Position numbers and translations under genes: made by a program
Notes under the pieces: generated by a model
What the model was told of the DNA's origin: nothing
Databases searched by the model: none
The model's input: the letters and a program-made list of their open reading frames with translations, nothing else
Shown: piece after piece, positions 15,775-24,356 of the stretch
Layout of the letters: the number at the start of each line of letters is the position of its first letter
How positions within the stretch are numbered: position 1 is the stretch's first letter
Assembly (NCBI RefSeq): GCF_012844455.2
Contig: NZ_JABBCQ020000022.1
Span: 1 to 52,775 of the forward strand
DNA from: Comamonas suwonensis
GTDB lineage: Bacteria; Pseudomonadota; Gammaproteobacteria; Burkholderiales; Burkholderiaceae_C
DNA length: 52,775 bases
Reading direction: 5' to 3'

Positions 15775-16758
15775 TCAGGCGACCAGTTGCAGCGCATGGT
15801 CCAGAGCCCGTTGCTTGATGACCGCACCTTGACCAAACCAAGCGCTGTCCAGACGGTTGTCCTGGCTGCGGGCCTGTTTCTCATGATCGACAAACTCCGT
15901 CACGGAGCACAGCAGGCCCCAAGCCGTGTCCTTGGCTGCATGCATCTCTGCCCCACGGCCGTGGCCCTCATAGAGCATCTGCACCTTCTTGAGAGCCCGT
16001 TCATTGGTCAGACCTACAGATAAATCCGAATGAGCATCGGTATTGCAGATTACCTTGAGGAAATAGTTCATCGCCTCATGGGTTTTGATCTTGCGCTCGG
16101 CCAGCGTTTTCATGCGGTACATAAAGCTATCCCACTGACCGACTGCCACACCCAACTGGCGCTTGACCGCTTGGGCATCGAAAGCCGTGCTGTGAGGAAC
16201 CTTGACGGCTCCCACACCATCGCGCAGAGCAATCGTCAGCGTGTTGTTGCAGACCACTCGTACAGTCGTTGGCATTGCCACTGTGGCCAGCGTTCCATCG
16301 CAAGATGTAGCCAGCAGCAAATATCCGTTGACCACGTCATTGCCCTTGAGTGCTGCTGACTTGCCGGTGCGGGCCAGAGCCCAGAACTTGCGCCCAGCCT
16401 TGAGCACGCCCGCAGTTTCCAGCTCGTAGCCGGCCACTTCCGTCAGATCACGGTAGAACTCCAGCACCTCACGAGGCTGGACTACCTGGTAGCGGCTTCC
16501 CACCACAGACAGCGGAGTCTGGGTGTCACTGCGGTACAGCACCTTTTGCTCAGGGAACTCTTTGGGCTCGGCGTACAGGCCTGACAGGCCTGAATCACCA
16601 TTGGAAGCCAGATAACGCACCGGTGTTTCCTGAATACGCCAATCCATGCCGGCGGCCTGGGCCCAGACATCGATGCTTTGCTTGGCGGGCAGGGCATGGC
16701 CCAGTTCATGCCAAGGGGTTTGGCCGGTATAGGCCATGGTTTCTACAAGATGGGACAT
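15775..16758 (-). CDS. DUF932 (phage/plasmid-like TIGR03299) protein
   Basis: 327 residues from the ATG at 16756-16758, preceded by GGAGATTTGC. The N-terminus (MSHLVETMAYTGQTPWHELG) and the segment with VGSRYQVVQPREVLEFY are hallmarks of the DUF932/TIGR03299 family, as is ATSCDGTLATVAMPTTVRVVCNNTL in the middle. Members are encoded by phages, plasmids and integrative elements and are often neighbours of recombination genes; their biochemical role is unknown. The length is normal for the family. It is the first gene of the minus-strand set and has its own terminator. The leader GGAGAT is shared with the next two genes, which suggests coordinated translation levels. Confidence 0.85.
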   Translation of the reverse strand: MSHLVETMAYTGQTPWHELGHALPAKQSIDVWAQAAGMDWRIQETPVRYLASNGDSGLSGLYAEPKEFPEQKVLYRSDTQTPLSVVGSRYQVVQPREVLEFYRDLTEVAGYELETAGVLKAGRKFWALARTGKSAALKGNDVVNGYLLLATSCDGTLATVAMPTTVRVVCNNTLTIALRDGVGAVKVPHSTAFDAQAVKRQLGVAVGQWDSFMYRMKTLAERKIKTHEAMNYFLKVICNTDAHSDLSVGLTNERALKKVQMLYEGHGRGAEMHAAKDTAWGLLCSVTEFVDHEKQARSQDNRLDSAWFGQGAVIKQRALDHALQLVA

Positions 16759-16941
16759 GCAAATCTCCAAATGGATGAAAACCTCTCATCGCCACAGAAA
16801 TCCAAAAACTTCCGCAAAACCGGTTGATTTCATGGCTTCGGATTTTTGAAAATGGGCTTTGAGAGATCGTTGAATGAATGGTGAATATTCGACAAATCGA
16901 ATAAAGCTGGAACAAAAGCTTTGTGAAGCCTGAAACGAGGA

Positions 16942-17328
16942 TTAATGCGGTAAGGCGGATTTCGGCTGATTACAGCGGCCTGGATGTGAATGCGAAAAGC
17001 TATGACCGCATTCTTGGCATTTGAAATCGTTGAGGACGTGGGCGTCAATGGTTTCGCCAACGGCTGAACCAACCTCGCAGCCAATGGAGCTGCCCACTAA
17101 ACCGCCGAGAACGGCACCTGCCAGCCCTCCAATAGAAATGCCCGCTGGGCCCAGAAGTGAGCCTGCAATACCGCCGATTTGCGCTCCACGCAGCGAACCT
17201 GCAAAACCACCGGCAGCACCGGCAAGCGATCCGACGAAACCGCCCGTTTTACGTCCCCAACATCGTTGGACGACTTGAAGGCTGCCACATAAAGGGCAAA
17301 GGCAAGGGTGAGGGGGAAAGGTGCTCAT
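16942..17328 (-). CDS. Small protein with split zinc ribbon and glycine-zipper segment
   Basis: 128 residues from the ATG at 17326-17328; the frame is open further upstream, but that part has no coding character. A CLCPLCG pair near the N-terminus and CQECGHSF near the C-terminus could together bind zinc. Between them about 75 residues are built of repeated small-residue units (GGFVGSLAGAAGGFAGS, GGIAGSLLGP, GGLAGAVLGGLVGS) with Gly every three to four positions, the pattern of glycine-zipper membrane helices that form channels or tight bundles. The likely picture is a cytoplasmic zinc ribbon on both ends of a membrane-inserting hairpin. No family name is offered. It sits between the DUF932 module and the divergent alpA-like gene. 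Confidence 0.65.
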   Translation of the reverse strand: MSTFPPHPCLCPLCGSLQVVQRCWGRKTGGFVGSLAGAAGGFAGSLRGAQIGGIAGSLLGPAGISIGGLAGAVLGGLVGSSIGCEVGSAVGETIDAHVLNDFKCQECGHSFSHSHPGRCNQPKSALPH

Positions 17329-17830
17329 CAAATGCTCCAATCGTTGAAATACCGCCTGCACCTCAAGGCTTGTCAGCAAGGATTGAGGTGTAGACGGAAG
17401 CGCCGTAGTAGCAACTCGAAGCAGTGATATGTGGATCAAAAAAACTGGATTTAAAAATTCTTTAGTTCTGGAGTTGTGTTGTTTTTGGCGCGAATTTCTG
17501 CTGCAGAAGGCTTGCGAAGCTGAATGAACGGGTCCGAATGCTTGGAATTTTGGCGGATCTCGCATGCGAAATTTGAGGCTTTCGCACAGACCAATTCTGA
17601 GTGGCTTTTTTCCTCTGTATGGAACTAAATTTTCATCGAATTCGCACGTTCGCATGACTTCGAATTTTGAGGATTTTGATGCGAGGCGAGGGGTGTGTGA
17701 TTCCCTATCAATAAAATAAATAAAAGTCAAGAGACTTGCTTGTCGGTTGAGGCTCCGCGAAGCAGCTGCCTCGAAGTTAGAAGCCCCTCTCGATTCAATG
17801 AAGGCCTTCAAGCAACAAAAGGAAGACTTC
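17329..17830. other. 502-bp intergenic region with clustered GCGAA/TTCGC motifs
   Basis: This region separates the divergent zinc-ribbon and AlpA-like genes. It is AT-rich, shows no convincing gene, and holds the motif cluster annotated at 17490-17653. Promoters for both directions must lie here; I cannot place their boxes with confidence. Confidence 0.6.
17490..17653. repeat. Iteron-like cluster of six GCGAA/TTCGC motifs
   Basis: GCGAA occurs at 17490, 17514 and 17566 and its complement TTCGC at 17581, 17641 and 17649, usually followed or preceded by AT-rich sequence (for example GCGAAATTTGAGG and a related TCGAATTTTGAGG). About 0.3 copies would be expected in 164 bp of random sequence. They could be AlpA operators or replication iterons. 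Confidence 0.5.
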
Positions 17831-18235
17831 ATGAATCAGACCCTTTACCCTTCGGCAACGGCTGTGGGAAGCAAGGCGCTTGTGCCTGATGCAGCACGGG
17901 CTGTAGCTATATCTCGAGCCAAGCTGGCTGGTACGAATACCTCCTTGCAGGCGGATCTAGGTACTGAACGCCAGAATGAAGAGCCGCAAGTCATGCAGCC
18001 TTCTGCTCACCAGAGATCCACTCTGGATCTGAAAACCATCATCCGCCTACCGCAGTTCGTGAAATTGGTGGGGCTCTCCCGTTCCACGGTGTATTTGCGT
18101 CTGAATCCCAAGACCAAGTACTACGACCCGAGTTTTCCGAAACCCATTCAGCTCGGCATGAAGGCAGTTGGGTGGAAATTGGAAGATGTGTATTCCTATA
18201 TCGAGAAGCTGCGGTACAGGGAAACGGACCTATGA
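17831..18235 (+). CDS. AlpA-family DNA-binding regulator
   Basis: 134 residues from the ATG at 17831, preceded by AAAGGAAGACTTC. The open frame extends 84 bp upstream, but without a better start. The first 75 residues are low complexity. The C-terminal 65 residues are a MerR-like winged helix of the AlpA type: IIRLPQFVKLVGLSRSTVYLRL, then FPKPIQLGMKAVGWKLEDVYSYIEKL. AlpA of CP4-57 activates integrase expression and thus excision, and related proteins serve as excisionases. Here no integrase is in view, but the gene heads a plus-strand set with Gp2-like and DUF3987 genes, as in CP4-57 and related satellites. The long N-terminal tail is unusual for AlpA, which is normally about 70 residues. Confidence 0.85.
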   Translation: MNQTLYPSATAVGSKALVPDAARAVAISRAKLAGTNTSLQADLGTERQNEEPQVMQPSAHQRSTLDLKTIIRLPQFVKLVGLSRSTVYLRLNPKTKYYDPSFPKPIQLGMKAVGWKLEDVYSYIEKLRYRETDL

Positions 18236-18388
18236 AATGGGGTACTAAATTTTCAAAAAGAATCGTATTGAAATTCGGAGGTTTTGTACGATTTTCTTGC
18301 GCTAATTTCGATGTGTTGGATGCTTAATTCTCAGTTTTGATATTTTGAGTTAATTAGGTATTTAGTAACTAAATATAAGGTGTATACA

Positions 18389-19606
18389 ATGACCAATGAT
18401 GATATCAATCAGAGTCAATATATTAATAAGTGTATTCGTTATGAAGGTTTCTTTGATGGGGAAGAAGAGGTGCTTCCTCATGTCTTAGACAGGCAGCTTA
18501 TTGAAGCGTGTAAAGTAATTTATGAGTTTTCTTCGAGAATACCCCATGTGAATCCGTTCCATGATGGAGCTGCCAAAAATCATATTGGGTTGAAGAATTA
18601 TCAGCTTTCTTTGATCACTTGCGTGTCTGAGATGATGAACCCCAATTTATTGGAATCTGATATCTCAGAGGATGCATTTCATCTCAATGTTTCTATTGAA
18701 ATCACGTCTATTCTGGATGTGATCAAGCATTGGAATTTGAATAGGGTATATGCTGATGATCAGCTATTTCAGCTTTTCAATAACTTTGATTTTAATACCT
18801 ATCGCTTGATGTCTCTTTCCCAACGGGGTGAGGTGCATAAGGAATTGAACCATCTTTCTCAACAGATACGTCAAAGACTGATGGCTGAAGGGCACAGAGA
18901 AAAGGTGCACAGCTTCAAACGAAATGCTACTGAAAACTATAAGCAGGTCCTGAAGATGGCTGAGTCCAAGTGGCAGCGATTTGGAAAGATATTGCTGATC
19001 AGATTGGATTGGGGCTACAAGAAACCTTTCCCAGATCGGCGGGGAGTCTTTTTGTCTTCGCAGGACTTTGAGCAACGTTTCAAGATCGTTTGTGCATACC
19101 GGGATAAGAAACTCAAGGCACTTCGCAAGAAGTACAGAAAGGACTTGGCTTTTTACGTATGGAAGATTGAATGTGCGCCAATCAAAGGGCTGCACATCCA
19201 CTGGCTGATTGGCCTCAATGGAACCAAGCACCAAGATCGCATCAATGTGCCTAAAGCCATTGCCCAGATGTGGGATGCTGCCGTTGGCAACCCTGATACT
19301 TACACGTGGAATCTGAATGCTCAGCAAAAGAACGAAGACGCCATCTTGCGTGTGATCGACTACAGCGACCCTTCGCTATGGCCCATCGTGGGTGGGTATG
19401 CCGAGTACCTCACGAAGGTCGACTATGTGGTGCATCTAAGGACTCCTGAGCGGATGCACGGATTTGGATCTTCCAAGGTGCCCAAAGTTGTCAAGCGCAA
19501 AACGGGTCCTAAGCGTAGCAAGCCGGAACAAGTTGTTGATCCATGGGCAGTGCGTCGTCCATTGCGTGAATTGAATGTAGCGAAGGCAAGCAAAGGGAAT
19601 CAATGA
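18389..19606 (+). CDS. Inovirus Gp2-like / YagK-YfjJ family protein, putative replication protein
   Basis: 405 residues from the ATG at 18389, with ATAAGG eight bases upstream; a GTG at 18380 is an alternative. The C-terminal 210 residues carry the YagK/YfjJ (inovirus-type Gp2) pattern: a basic KLKALRKKYRKDLAFYVWKIE, an HIHWLIGLNG strand with two histidines reminiscent of the HUH motif of rolling-circle Rep proteins, and VGGYAEYLTKVDYVV with a candidate catalytic Tyr. The N-terminal half is helical and AT-rich, with no recognised domain. Proteins of this family are found in filamentous phages, satellites and CP4-57-like elements. The 4-bp overlap with the next gene implies coupled translation. 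A nicking role is inferred, not shown. Confidence 0.75.
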   Translation: MTNDDINQSQYINKCIRYEGFFDGEEEVLPHVLDRQLIEACKVIYEFSSRIPHVNPFHDGAAKNHIGLKNYQLSLITCVSEMMNPNLLESDISEDAFHLNVSIEITSILDVIKHWNLNRVYADDQLFQLFNNFDFNTYRLMSLSQRGEVHKELNHLSQQIRQRLMAEGHREKVHSFKRNATENYKQVLKMAESKWQRFGKILLIRLDWGYKKPFPDRRGVFLSSQDFEQRFKIVCAYRDKKLKALRKKYRKDLAFYVWKIECAPIKGLHIHWLIGLNGTKHQDRINVPKAIAQMWDAAVGNPDTYTWNLNAQQKNEDAILRVIDYSDPSLWPIVGGYAEYLTKVDYVVHLRTPERMHGFGSSKVPKVVKRKTGPKRSKPEQVVDPWAVRRPLRELNVAKASKGNQ

Positions 19607-20973
19607 TGAACAAAGCGTCTCCTTATCCTCTACATTGCTTGCAGTCACTAGGCAGTGATTTTGCCCAGTGCATTGCAGATGCCACGCAAGCTAAAACGGC
19701 TTTGGTGGGGCCCGTGGTACTCGCAGCGATGGCCGCTGCTGTACAGGGTACTGTGGACATTCATACGCCTTTCTTTACGGTCATGCCTGCGAGCTTGTAC
19801 GTCTCTGTGATTGCGGAGTCCGGGATGCGCAAATCCACAGTGATCAAACATGCGTTTCACGGGTTCCGTGACTTCGAGGCTGCCTTCAATGGATGCCAGA
19901 CAGGCGAGATGAATTTTTGTGAAATGGGTGCACACCCCTATCTCTGGGAGAACACGTCTGAGAGTGGCATCGTCAGCTTATTTGGTAATGGTGCGCAGGC
20001 GGCTGCCATTGTGATGGATGAAGGTGGAATGATGGTCAAGCATCTCGATATTCAGTCCATGTGCAAGCGATTTGATGGGAGTGACTTACGCGTGATTCGT
20101 AAGCATCAGATCACACAGATACCGAATACGCGGACGACGTTTTGTATGGCCGTCCAGGACGCGGTGTATGCTGAGTTTTTGGAGGGAGCACAGGGGAAAA
20201 TGATGATGCCCTCGGGCTTGCATGCCCGCAACCTCTACTCCTTTACCAAAACATCATTTGTCTACAGTGGTTGTGCTGGTAGGAGTGTTTCGGACCCGAA
20301 GACGCAACCCTTTAACACCCGTGTTCGTGAGTTGATGAATGTCTACCGAGACACCTTTACTTCTTCGCGTCCAAGAAGTCATATTCAGCTATCACCCGCA
20401 GCTCTGGGATGCTGGAGAACTGCAGCTGCCGACTGGCATCAAAAAAAGTTGTTTGCCCAAGAGTGGAGAGGGATGAAGCCATTTCTGGAGCGTGCCGGTG
20501 AGCAGGCGCTGAGAATCGCGGCGGTGCTGCAATGGTTCAATGGCCCGAAGGCTATGATTGACTTACCAATGATGAAGGCGGCTGTTGAGCTGGTCAATTG
20601 GCACCTTCAGCAAGCATTGATGGGTTTAGGAAAATCAGAGGAGTTGGTGCGTAGTACGGGTATGGTCGATTTCGCCGATGCCTTGTATTCGTATATGCAG
20701 CGTAAGCTCTCAACTAATCCTGGAGGGTTTTTCAACAGAGTTGATTTGCTGCGCAAGGGGCCTAAATGCTTGCGTAAGGCTGCGAACCTTGATTTCGCTA
20801 TCGATCAGTTGGTGGGGCAAAAAAAGGTGATTCTGCATTTAGAAGGCGGAAAACGTGTTGCAGTTCAAATGAGTTTCAATCTGTTAGCTCAATTGACACA
20901 GTCCAATCAAATTGAGGTGACGAAGCTTACAAGCCTTTTTCGCCGCGGTATAGCGGTAAATAGTGGCGTATAG
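19603..20973 (+). CDS. DUF3987 (YfjI-like) protein
   Basis: 456 residues. The N-terminal domain has the DUF3987 layout: VGPVVLAAMAAAVQG, then LYVSVIAESGMRKSTV, a degenerate P-loop where the usual GSRKS/GSGKS is replaced by GMRKS, and IVMDEGGMM as a Walker B-like strand. The C-terminal half is helical and mixed. Family members (YfjI in CP4-57) are thought to be primase/helicase-like proteins of satellites and integrative elements; the biochemistry is not established. Its ATG overlaps the TGA of the Gp2-like gene, and AAAGGGA provides the ribosome-binding site. The 3' end runs into an IS256 remnant at about 20975, so the last residues may be altered by that insertion. Confidence 0.75.
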   Translation: MMNKASPYPLHCLQSLGSDFAQCIADATQAKTALVGPVVLAAMAAAVQGTVDIHTPFFTVMPASLYVSVIAESGMRKSTVIKHAFHGFRDFEAAFNGCQTGEMNFCEMGAHPYLWENTSESGIVSLFGNGAQAAAIVMDEGGMMVKHLDIQSMCKRFDGSDLRVIRKHQITQIPNTRTTFCMAVQDAVYAEFLEGAQGKMMMPSGLHARNLYSFTKTSFVYSGCAGRSVSDPKTQPFNTRVRELMNVYRDTFTSSRPRSHIQLSPAALGCWRTAAADWHQKKLFAQEWRGMKPFLERAGEQALRIAAVLQWFNGPKAMIDLPMMKAAVELVNWHLQQALMGLGKSEELVRSTGMVDFADALYSYMQRKLSTNPGGFFNRVDLLRKGPKCLRKAANLDFAIDQLVGQKKVILHLEGGKRVAVQMSFNLLAQLTQSNQIEVTKLTSLFRRGIAVNSGV

Positions 20974-20974
20974 A

Positions 20975-21371
20975 TCCAGGGTAAAGCCCTGGATCTCACG
21001 AGCCGTCATGTCTCGAGCAGACAGGGTTATGATCTGGTCATTGAAACCCGTGAAGCGGCGTTCGTGCATGGAGATTGGGAGTGACTCGAAACGGCACCTC
21101 CCGGTACACAAGGCACGTCAAACGGATCTGGCCATGCTCGGTAAACACTGACTGACTCACTTGCCGTTGCACTGGTTGCTCACCTTGTCAGGCCTAGTGC
21201 ACCGTCTGGATGACGCAGGTGATGGTTCATTTTGCCAGCCAGGGTATGCTCGATTAAAGCTTTCTTGAAGGCCTGGGTCGCAGAGTGGATCGGTATGTTA
21301 ACGAACGACTCCAGCAATTGCGGCGATATTGTCGGCAGCACGGCCGGCCGGGTTCTTGGTTTGTGATGCAT
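20975..21371 (-). pseudogene. Remnant of an IS256-family transposase
   Basis: Two minus-strand pieces in different frames resemble the N-terminal third of IS256 transposases. The first (about 21180-21371) contains FKKALIEHTLAGKMNHHL, like the helix before the family's EMxxHLGY. The second (20975-21111) contains HERRFTGFNDQIITLSARDMTAREIQGF, like the conserved ARGMxxREI segment. The catalytic domain is absent because the sequence is cut at about 20975 by the 3' end of the DUF3987 gene. At least one frameshift separates the pieces. It is dead as a mobile element. Confidence 0.7.
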
Positions 21372-21411
21372 AGAAACGTCTTTGGCATCAAGTTATGTCC
21401 CAAACAAGATA

Positions 21412-22287
21412 TTACTTATGCGATTCTGCGGGAGGCTTTTTTGGTGGAAACAGATTTCCCCAACTGTATTCAAAGTTCGGATCGTTTTGGCACCACTGTT
21501 TGAATTTTCGCTCTAAGCTCTCGACTTTCAGATCTTGACCATAGATTATTTTCTTCTTTGATTTAGGATCAATTTTTCCAATGTGTTTTTGCTGATAGAT
21601 TTGCAATATGCCAAATATCTCATCCCAGCACTGGTGCCAAAAGGCCTTTTTCGAAGGAAAAGTTCTGCCTTTCATGGACTCTAAAAAAACTAAGAATTGA
21701 GACCTCAGAACATCTTCTCCGACTGCTTTTGCATTACCACCTTTAGTGGCTCTGATCCTGCGAACATAGGGATTTAAAGGCGTCCCCGATGGGTTTTCTA
21801 ACAACAGAGCGAGATCATGGCAGTGCGACTGAAGTTTAAAAAAAACAGAGACTACCACGTTTAGAAAATCTTTAGAGAGTAGCTTCTCCTGTGTAATTAA
21901 GGCGGAGAAATTCTCTACTTCATTCGATATGGTTTGCAGTTCTGGCTGATCGGCACCCATGCGCAGGTGCCTATCGATTTTGTAAATATCTGCGATGGTT
22001 TTTAGAAGGTGAAAGTAAGCTTGGGCCAGTTCATTGAGAGATGTCTGTATATTTTTAGGTATTTTTTTTGCTTTATTTGAAAGCGATTCATTTTTAGGTA
22101 TTAAACCACCCCAAATTTTATTGATCTCTTTGGTGTGTTTGGCCTCTGCTTCGATCACCAGAAAATCAGCTAATATCCAAATAGATTTGAGCTTGCCCTC
22201 AAACCAACCCGCATTAACATAGAGTGCTGAAGAAACAAGGGCTTGTTTATTTTTTAGTGCTTTCTCAGCGTATTTGTTGAGTGGCAT
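21412..22287 (-). CDS. Hypothetical protein
   Basis: 291 residues, Lys-rich and largely helical, with no signal peptide, no transmembrane segment and no motif I recognise. The N-terminus (MPLNKYAEKALKNKQAL) and the middle, rich in Leu heptads, suggest a helical bundle. It is AT-rich, unlike the neighbouring defence operon, and stands between the IS256 remnant and the end of that operon on the same strand. The gap of 184 bp to the DUF262 gene, which holds no other gene, makes membership of that operon uncertain. It could be an effector of the defence island or simply another accessory gene; nothing in the sequence decides this. Confidence 0.6.
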   Translation of the reverse strand: MPLNKYAEKALKNKQALVSSALYVNAGWFEGKLKSIWILADFLVIEAEAKHTKEINKIWGGLIPKNESLSNKAKKIPKNIQTSLNELAQAYFHLLKTIADIYKIDRHLRMGADQPELQTISNEVENFSALITQEKLLSKDFLNVVVSVFFKLQSHCHDLALLLENPSGTPLNPYVRRIRATKGGNAKAVGEDVLRSQFLVFLESMKGRTFPSKKAFWHQCWDEIFGILQIYQQKHIGKIDPKSKKKIIYGQDLKVESLERKFKQWCQNDPNFEYSWGNLFPPKKPPAESHK

Positions 22288-22471
22288 ATATAGCGAAGCA
22301 AGAAGCGATTAATATTAATTTTGACAGCGTTAATGAAGCCTAGGGATTGATCTGGCGACAAAAGGTTGGATGACCACTAAGCGTCCGGCGAACCCATTTG
22401 ATCTCGTCATTGAGAAAGATCGTGCCCATTTAATCGCTTCGTGGACATTATGTGTAGCATTTCAGTCTTGA

Positions 22472-24304
22472 TCAGACATCGATGGCTGTGGTTTTCCAGA
22501 CATCTTGCGCCAGAGCGATGAGCAGCGCGTGGCGCTTCTCGATGGACGCGGCATTCCACGCGGGAAAAGCCTCTAGCTTGGTGTTGATACGGGAAATAGA
22601 TGTGTTCTGACCGACATCGGTCAGCGCCACCAGACTGCGGGTCAGGTAGTTGCCGCTCTTGCCGTACTCGGCCTGCTTGGCCGTGTAGAAGTCGTTGCCC
22701 GCGACGATGTTGATGGGCTTCTCCAGCAAGGTCAGGTTACCCAGCCGGTTTTTGTAGTCGTCGTAGACCGTCCCTGGGTTTTCGGTGGCCCACCTGGTTC
22801 GTAGAACGTCCTCTGGCTTGTTGGGCAGAATGTGCTCGATCTCCAGATTGGTAAATGGCTCCAGGCTGCCCGGCACCTTTAGCCCGCTGAAGGCCATCTC
22901 GACGTGTTGCGTTAGCCGCGCCAGCAGGTAGCGCGTGCGGTACTGCTGCATCGAGTACAGAGTGAGGCGCTTGAGGGCGTCAGTCAGCTCCTGCGACTTC
23001 CCCGCCATATTCTTCTCGAAGCGATCGACAACGAAGGCGTTGAGCTGAGCCTTTTGCTTCAACGGATCGGTGGCCTCGGCAATCGTGCGCAACTCGTCGG
23101 CCCATTGGGAGAAGCTGCGCTCCAGATCCTTGGTTGGGGTCTTGGTGAAGATGTAGTAGAAAAGGAAGCTCTCCAGCTGCGCCACGAAGTGGTCGAACAA
23201 CGGTTTCGGAAAGCTCGCAGCTACCAGCAGCAGTACATAGTGCAAGCTGAATGCGCCACCGGTCAGCCGCTTGAGGCTGTCCATCGGCAGGCTGGGTTTG
23301 CCGTCGTTGCCCAGCCCGTTCGCGAAGGCCAAATAGTGCTCGACGTTGCGAATCACCTTACGAACAAACTCAAAGGGCTTACCTGCGTAGTCGCACAGCG
23401 CCGCGTTGTCCTTGGCGATAAACCAGTCGTAGATCTCGTCCTCGCGCACCACCGCGTCGCCGCGTTCGTTCTTGATTGTGTAGTTGGCCATCAAGAAGTA
23501 GCGCAGGAAGCGCAGAGGTTTTTCCTTCCCCTTCTCCAGCGGCTTGGTGATCTTCTTCCACTCGTCCTTGAGCTGGGTGAACTGCGTTTGTTTGACCTGA
23601 GTGAACAGCAGGTTCTTGAGTAAGTCCATCGGGTTCAGGCCCACGCCGCGCTCGTTGATGGTCTCGAAGATCTTCAGTGCGCTACTTACGTCCGTCGAAA
23701 TCTGGATAAACACGACGTTTGTTGCGAGATAGAACCAATATTTCTTGAGCTTGGCGGCGTCGTCGTAGTTGTCTTTCAGATAACGGTACAAGGTTGAATA
23801 GGCGTTGATGAGGTTTTCCATCGATCCGAAGCTGGTGATGCCCGATGCCTGGACGCTGGAGCGCACGGCCACGGGATCGCCATTGACCTCGACCACCTTA
23901 GCCATGACCTCAGCTGCGCCTTCGTAACGGGGATCAAGCTTGAGACGAGTTACGATCCCGGTACTGCCGGTGTAGCTGTCGGAAATCAGCCGGTTGAGGT
24001 GCTGGGCTTCCGGCTCCTGTTGCAGGAGGTGCCGCAGCGCACACAGCAGCAGGAAGAAGGTTGTCAGGCGCTGCTGGCCGTCGATGACCTCGTAGTGGTT
24101 CTTCTGATCGGTCGGCGACACCAGCACGGTGCCGATGAAGTATTCCCGCGCGGTGCCCGCATCGATCTGCTCGCCGATGTCCTCCAGCAGCTGATGCACT
24201 TCCTTGTCCGTCCAGACGTACTCGCGCTGGTAATCCGGGACGATGTAGAAGCACTCCCTAAAGGCTTCCTCGATGCTGTATTTGTGATTTTCGATGCGGG
24301 CCAT
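22472..24304 (-). CDS. DUF262-DUF1524 protein (GmrSD-like nuclease)
   Basis: 610 residues. The N-terminal DUF262 domain has PDYQREYVW, FIGTVLVS and the diagnostic DGQQRLTT at 75-82, a ParB/Srx-like fold that hydrolyses nucleotide in GmrSD and related enzymes. The C-terminal DUF1524 domain is an HNH nuclease: EIEHILP with His491, followed about 30 residues later by NRLGNLTLL with the conserved Asn. GmrSD enzymes are type IV restriction systems that cut glucosylated hydroxymethylcytosine DNA. Here the gene is the last of the minus-strand defence operon, 52 bp after the helicase-nuclease gene. Combining a modification-dependent-type nuclease with a methyltransferase of the same operon is unusual. 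Length and motifs look intact. Confidence 0.88.
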   Translation of the reverse strand: MARIENHKYSIEEAFRECFYIVPDYQREYVWTDKEVHQLLEDIGEQIDAGTAREYFIGTVLVSPTDQKNHYEVIDGQQRLTTFFLLLCALRHLLQQEPEAQHLNRLISDSYTGSTGIVTRLKLDPRYEGAAEVMAKVVEVNGDPVAVRSSVQASGITSFGSMENLINAYSTLYRYLKDNYDDAAKLKKYWFYLATNVVFIQISTDVSSALKIFETINERGVGLNPMDLLKNLLFTQVKQTQFTQLKDEWKKITKPLEKGKEKPLRFLRYFLMANYTIKNERGDAVVREDEIYDWFIAKDNAALCDYAGKPFEFVRKVIRNVEHYLAFANGLGNDGKPSLPMDSLKRLTGGAFSLHYVLLLVAASFPKPLFDHFVAQLESFLFYYIFTKTPTKDLERSFSQWADELRTIAEATDPLKQKAQLNAFVVDRFEKNMAGKSQELTDALKRLTLYSMQQYRTRYLLARLTQHVEMAFSGLKVPGSLEPFTNLEIEHILPNKPEDVLRTRWATENPGTVYDDYKNRLGNLTLLEKPINIVAGNDFYTAKQAEYGKSGNYLTRSLVALTDVGQNTSISRINTKLEAFPAWNAASIEKRHALLIALAQDVWKTTAIDV

Positions 24305-24356
24305 GTCTCGTCTTCTCTAAATCTTTCAATGCACAAAGCTGGGAACTAGCGATCGC

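Noticed and set aside
12881..20973. A complete prophage
   Set aside because: No capsid, terminase, tail, lysis or integrase gene is present.
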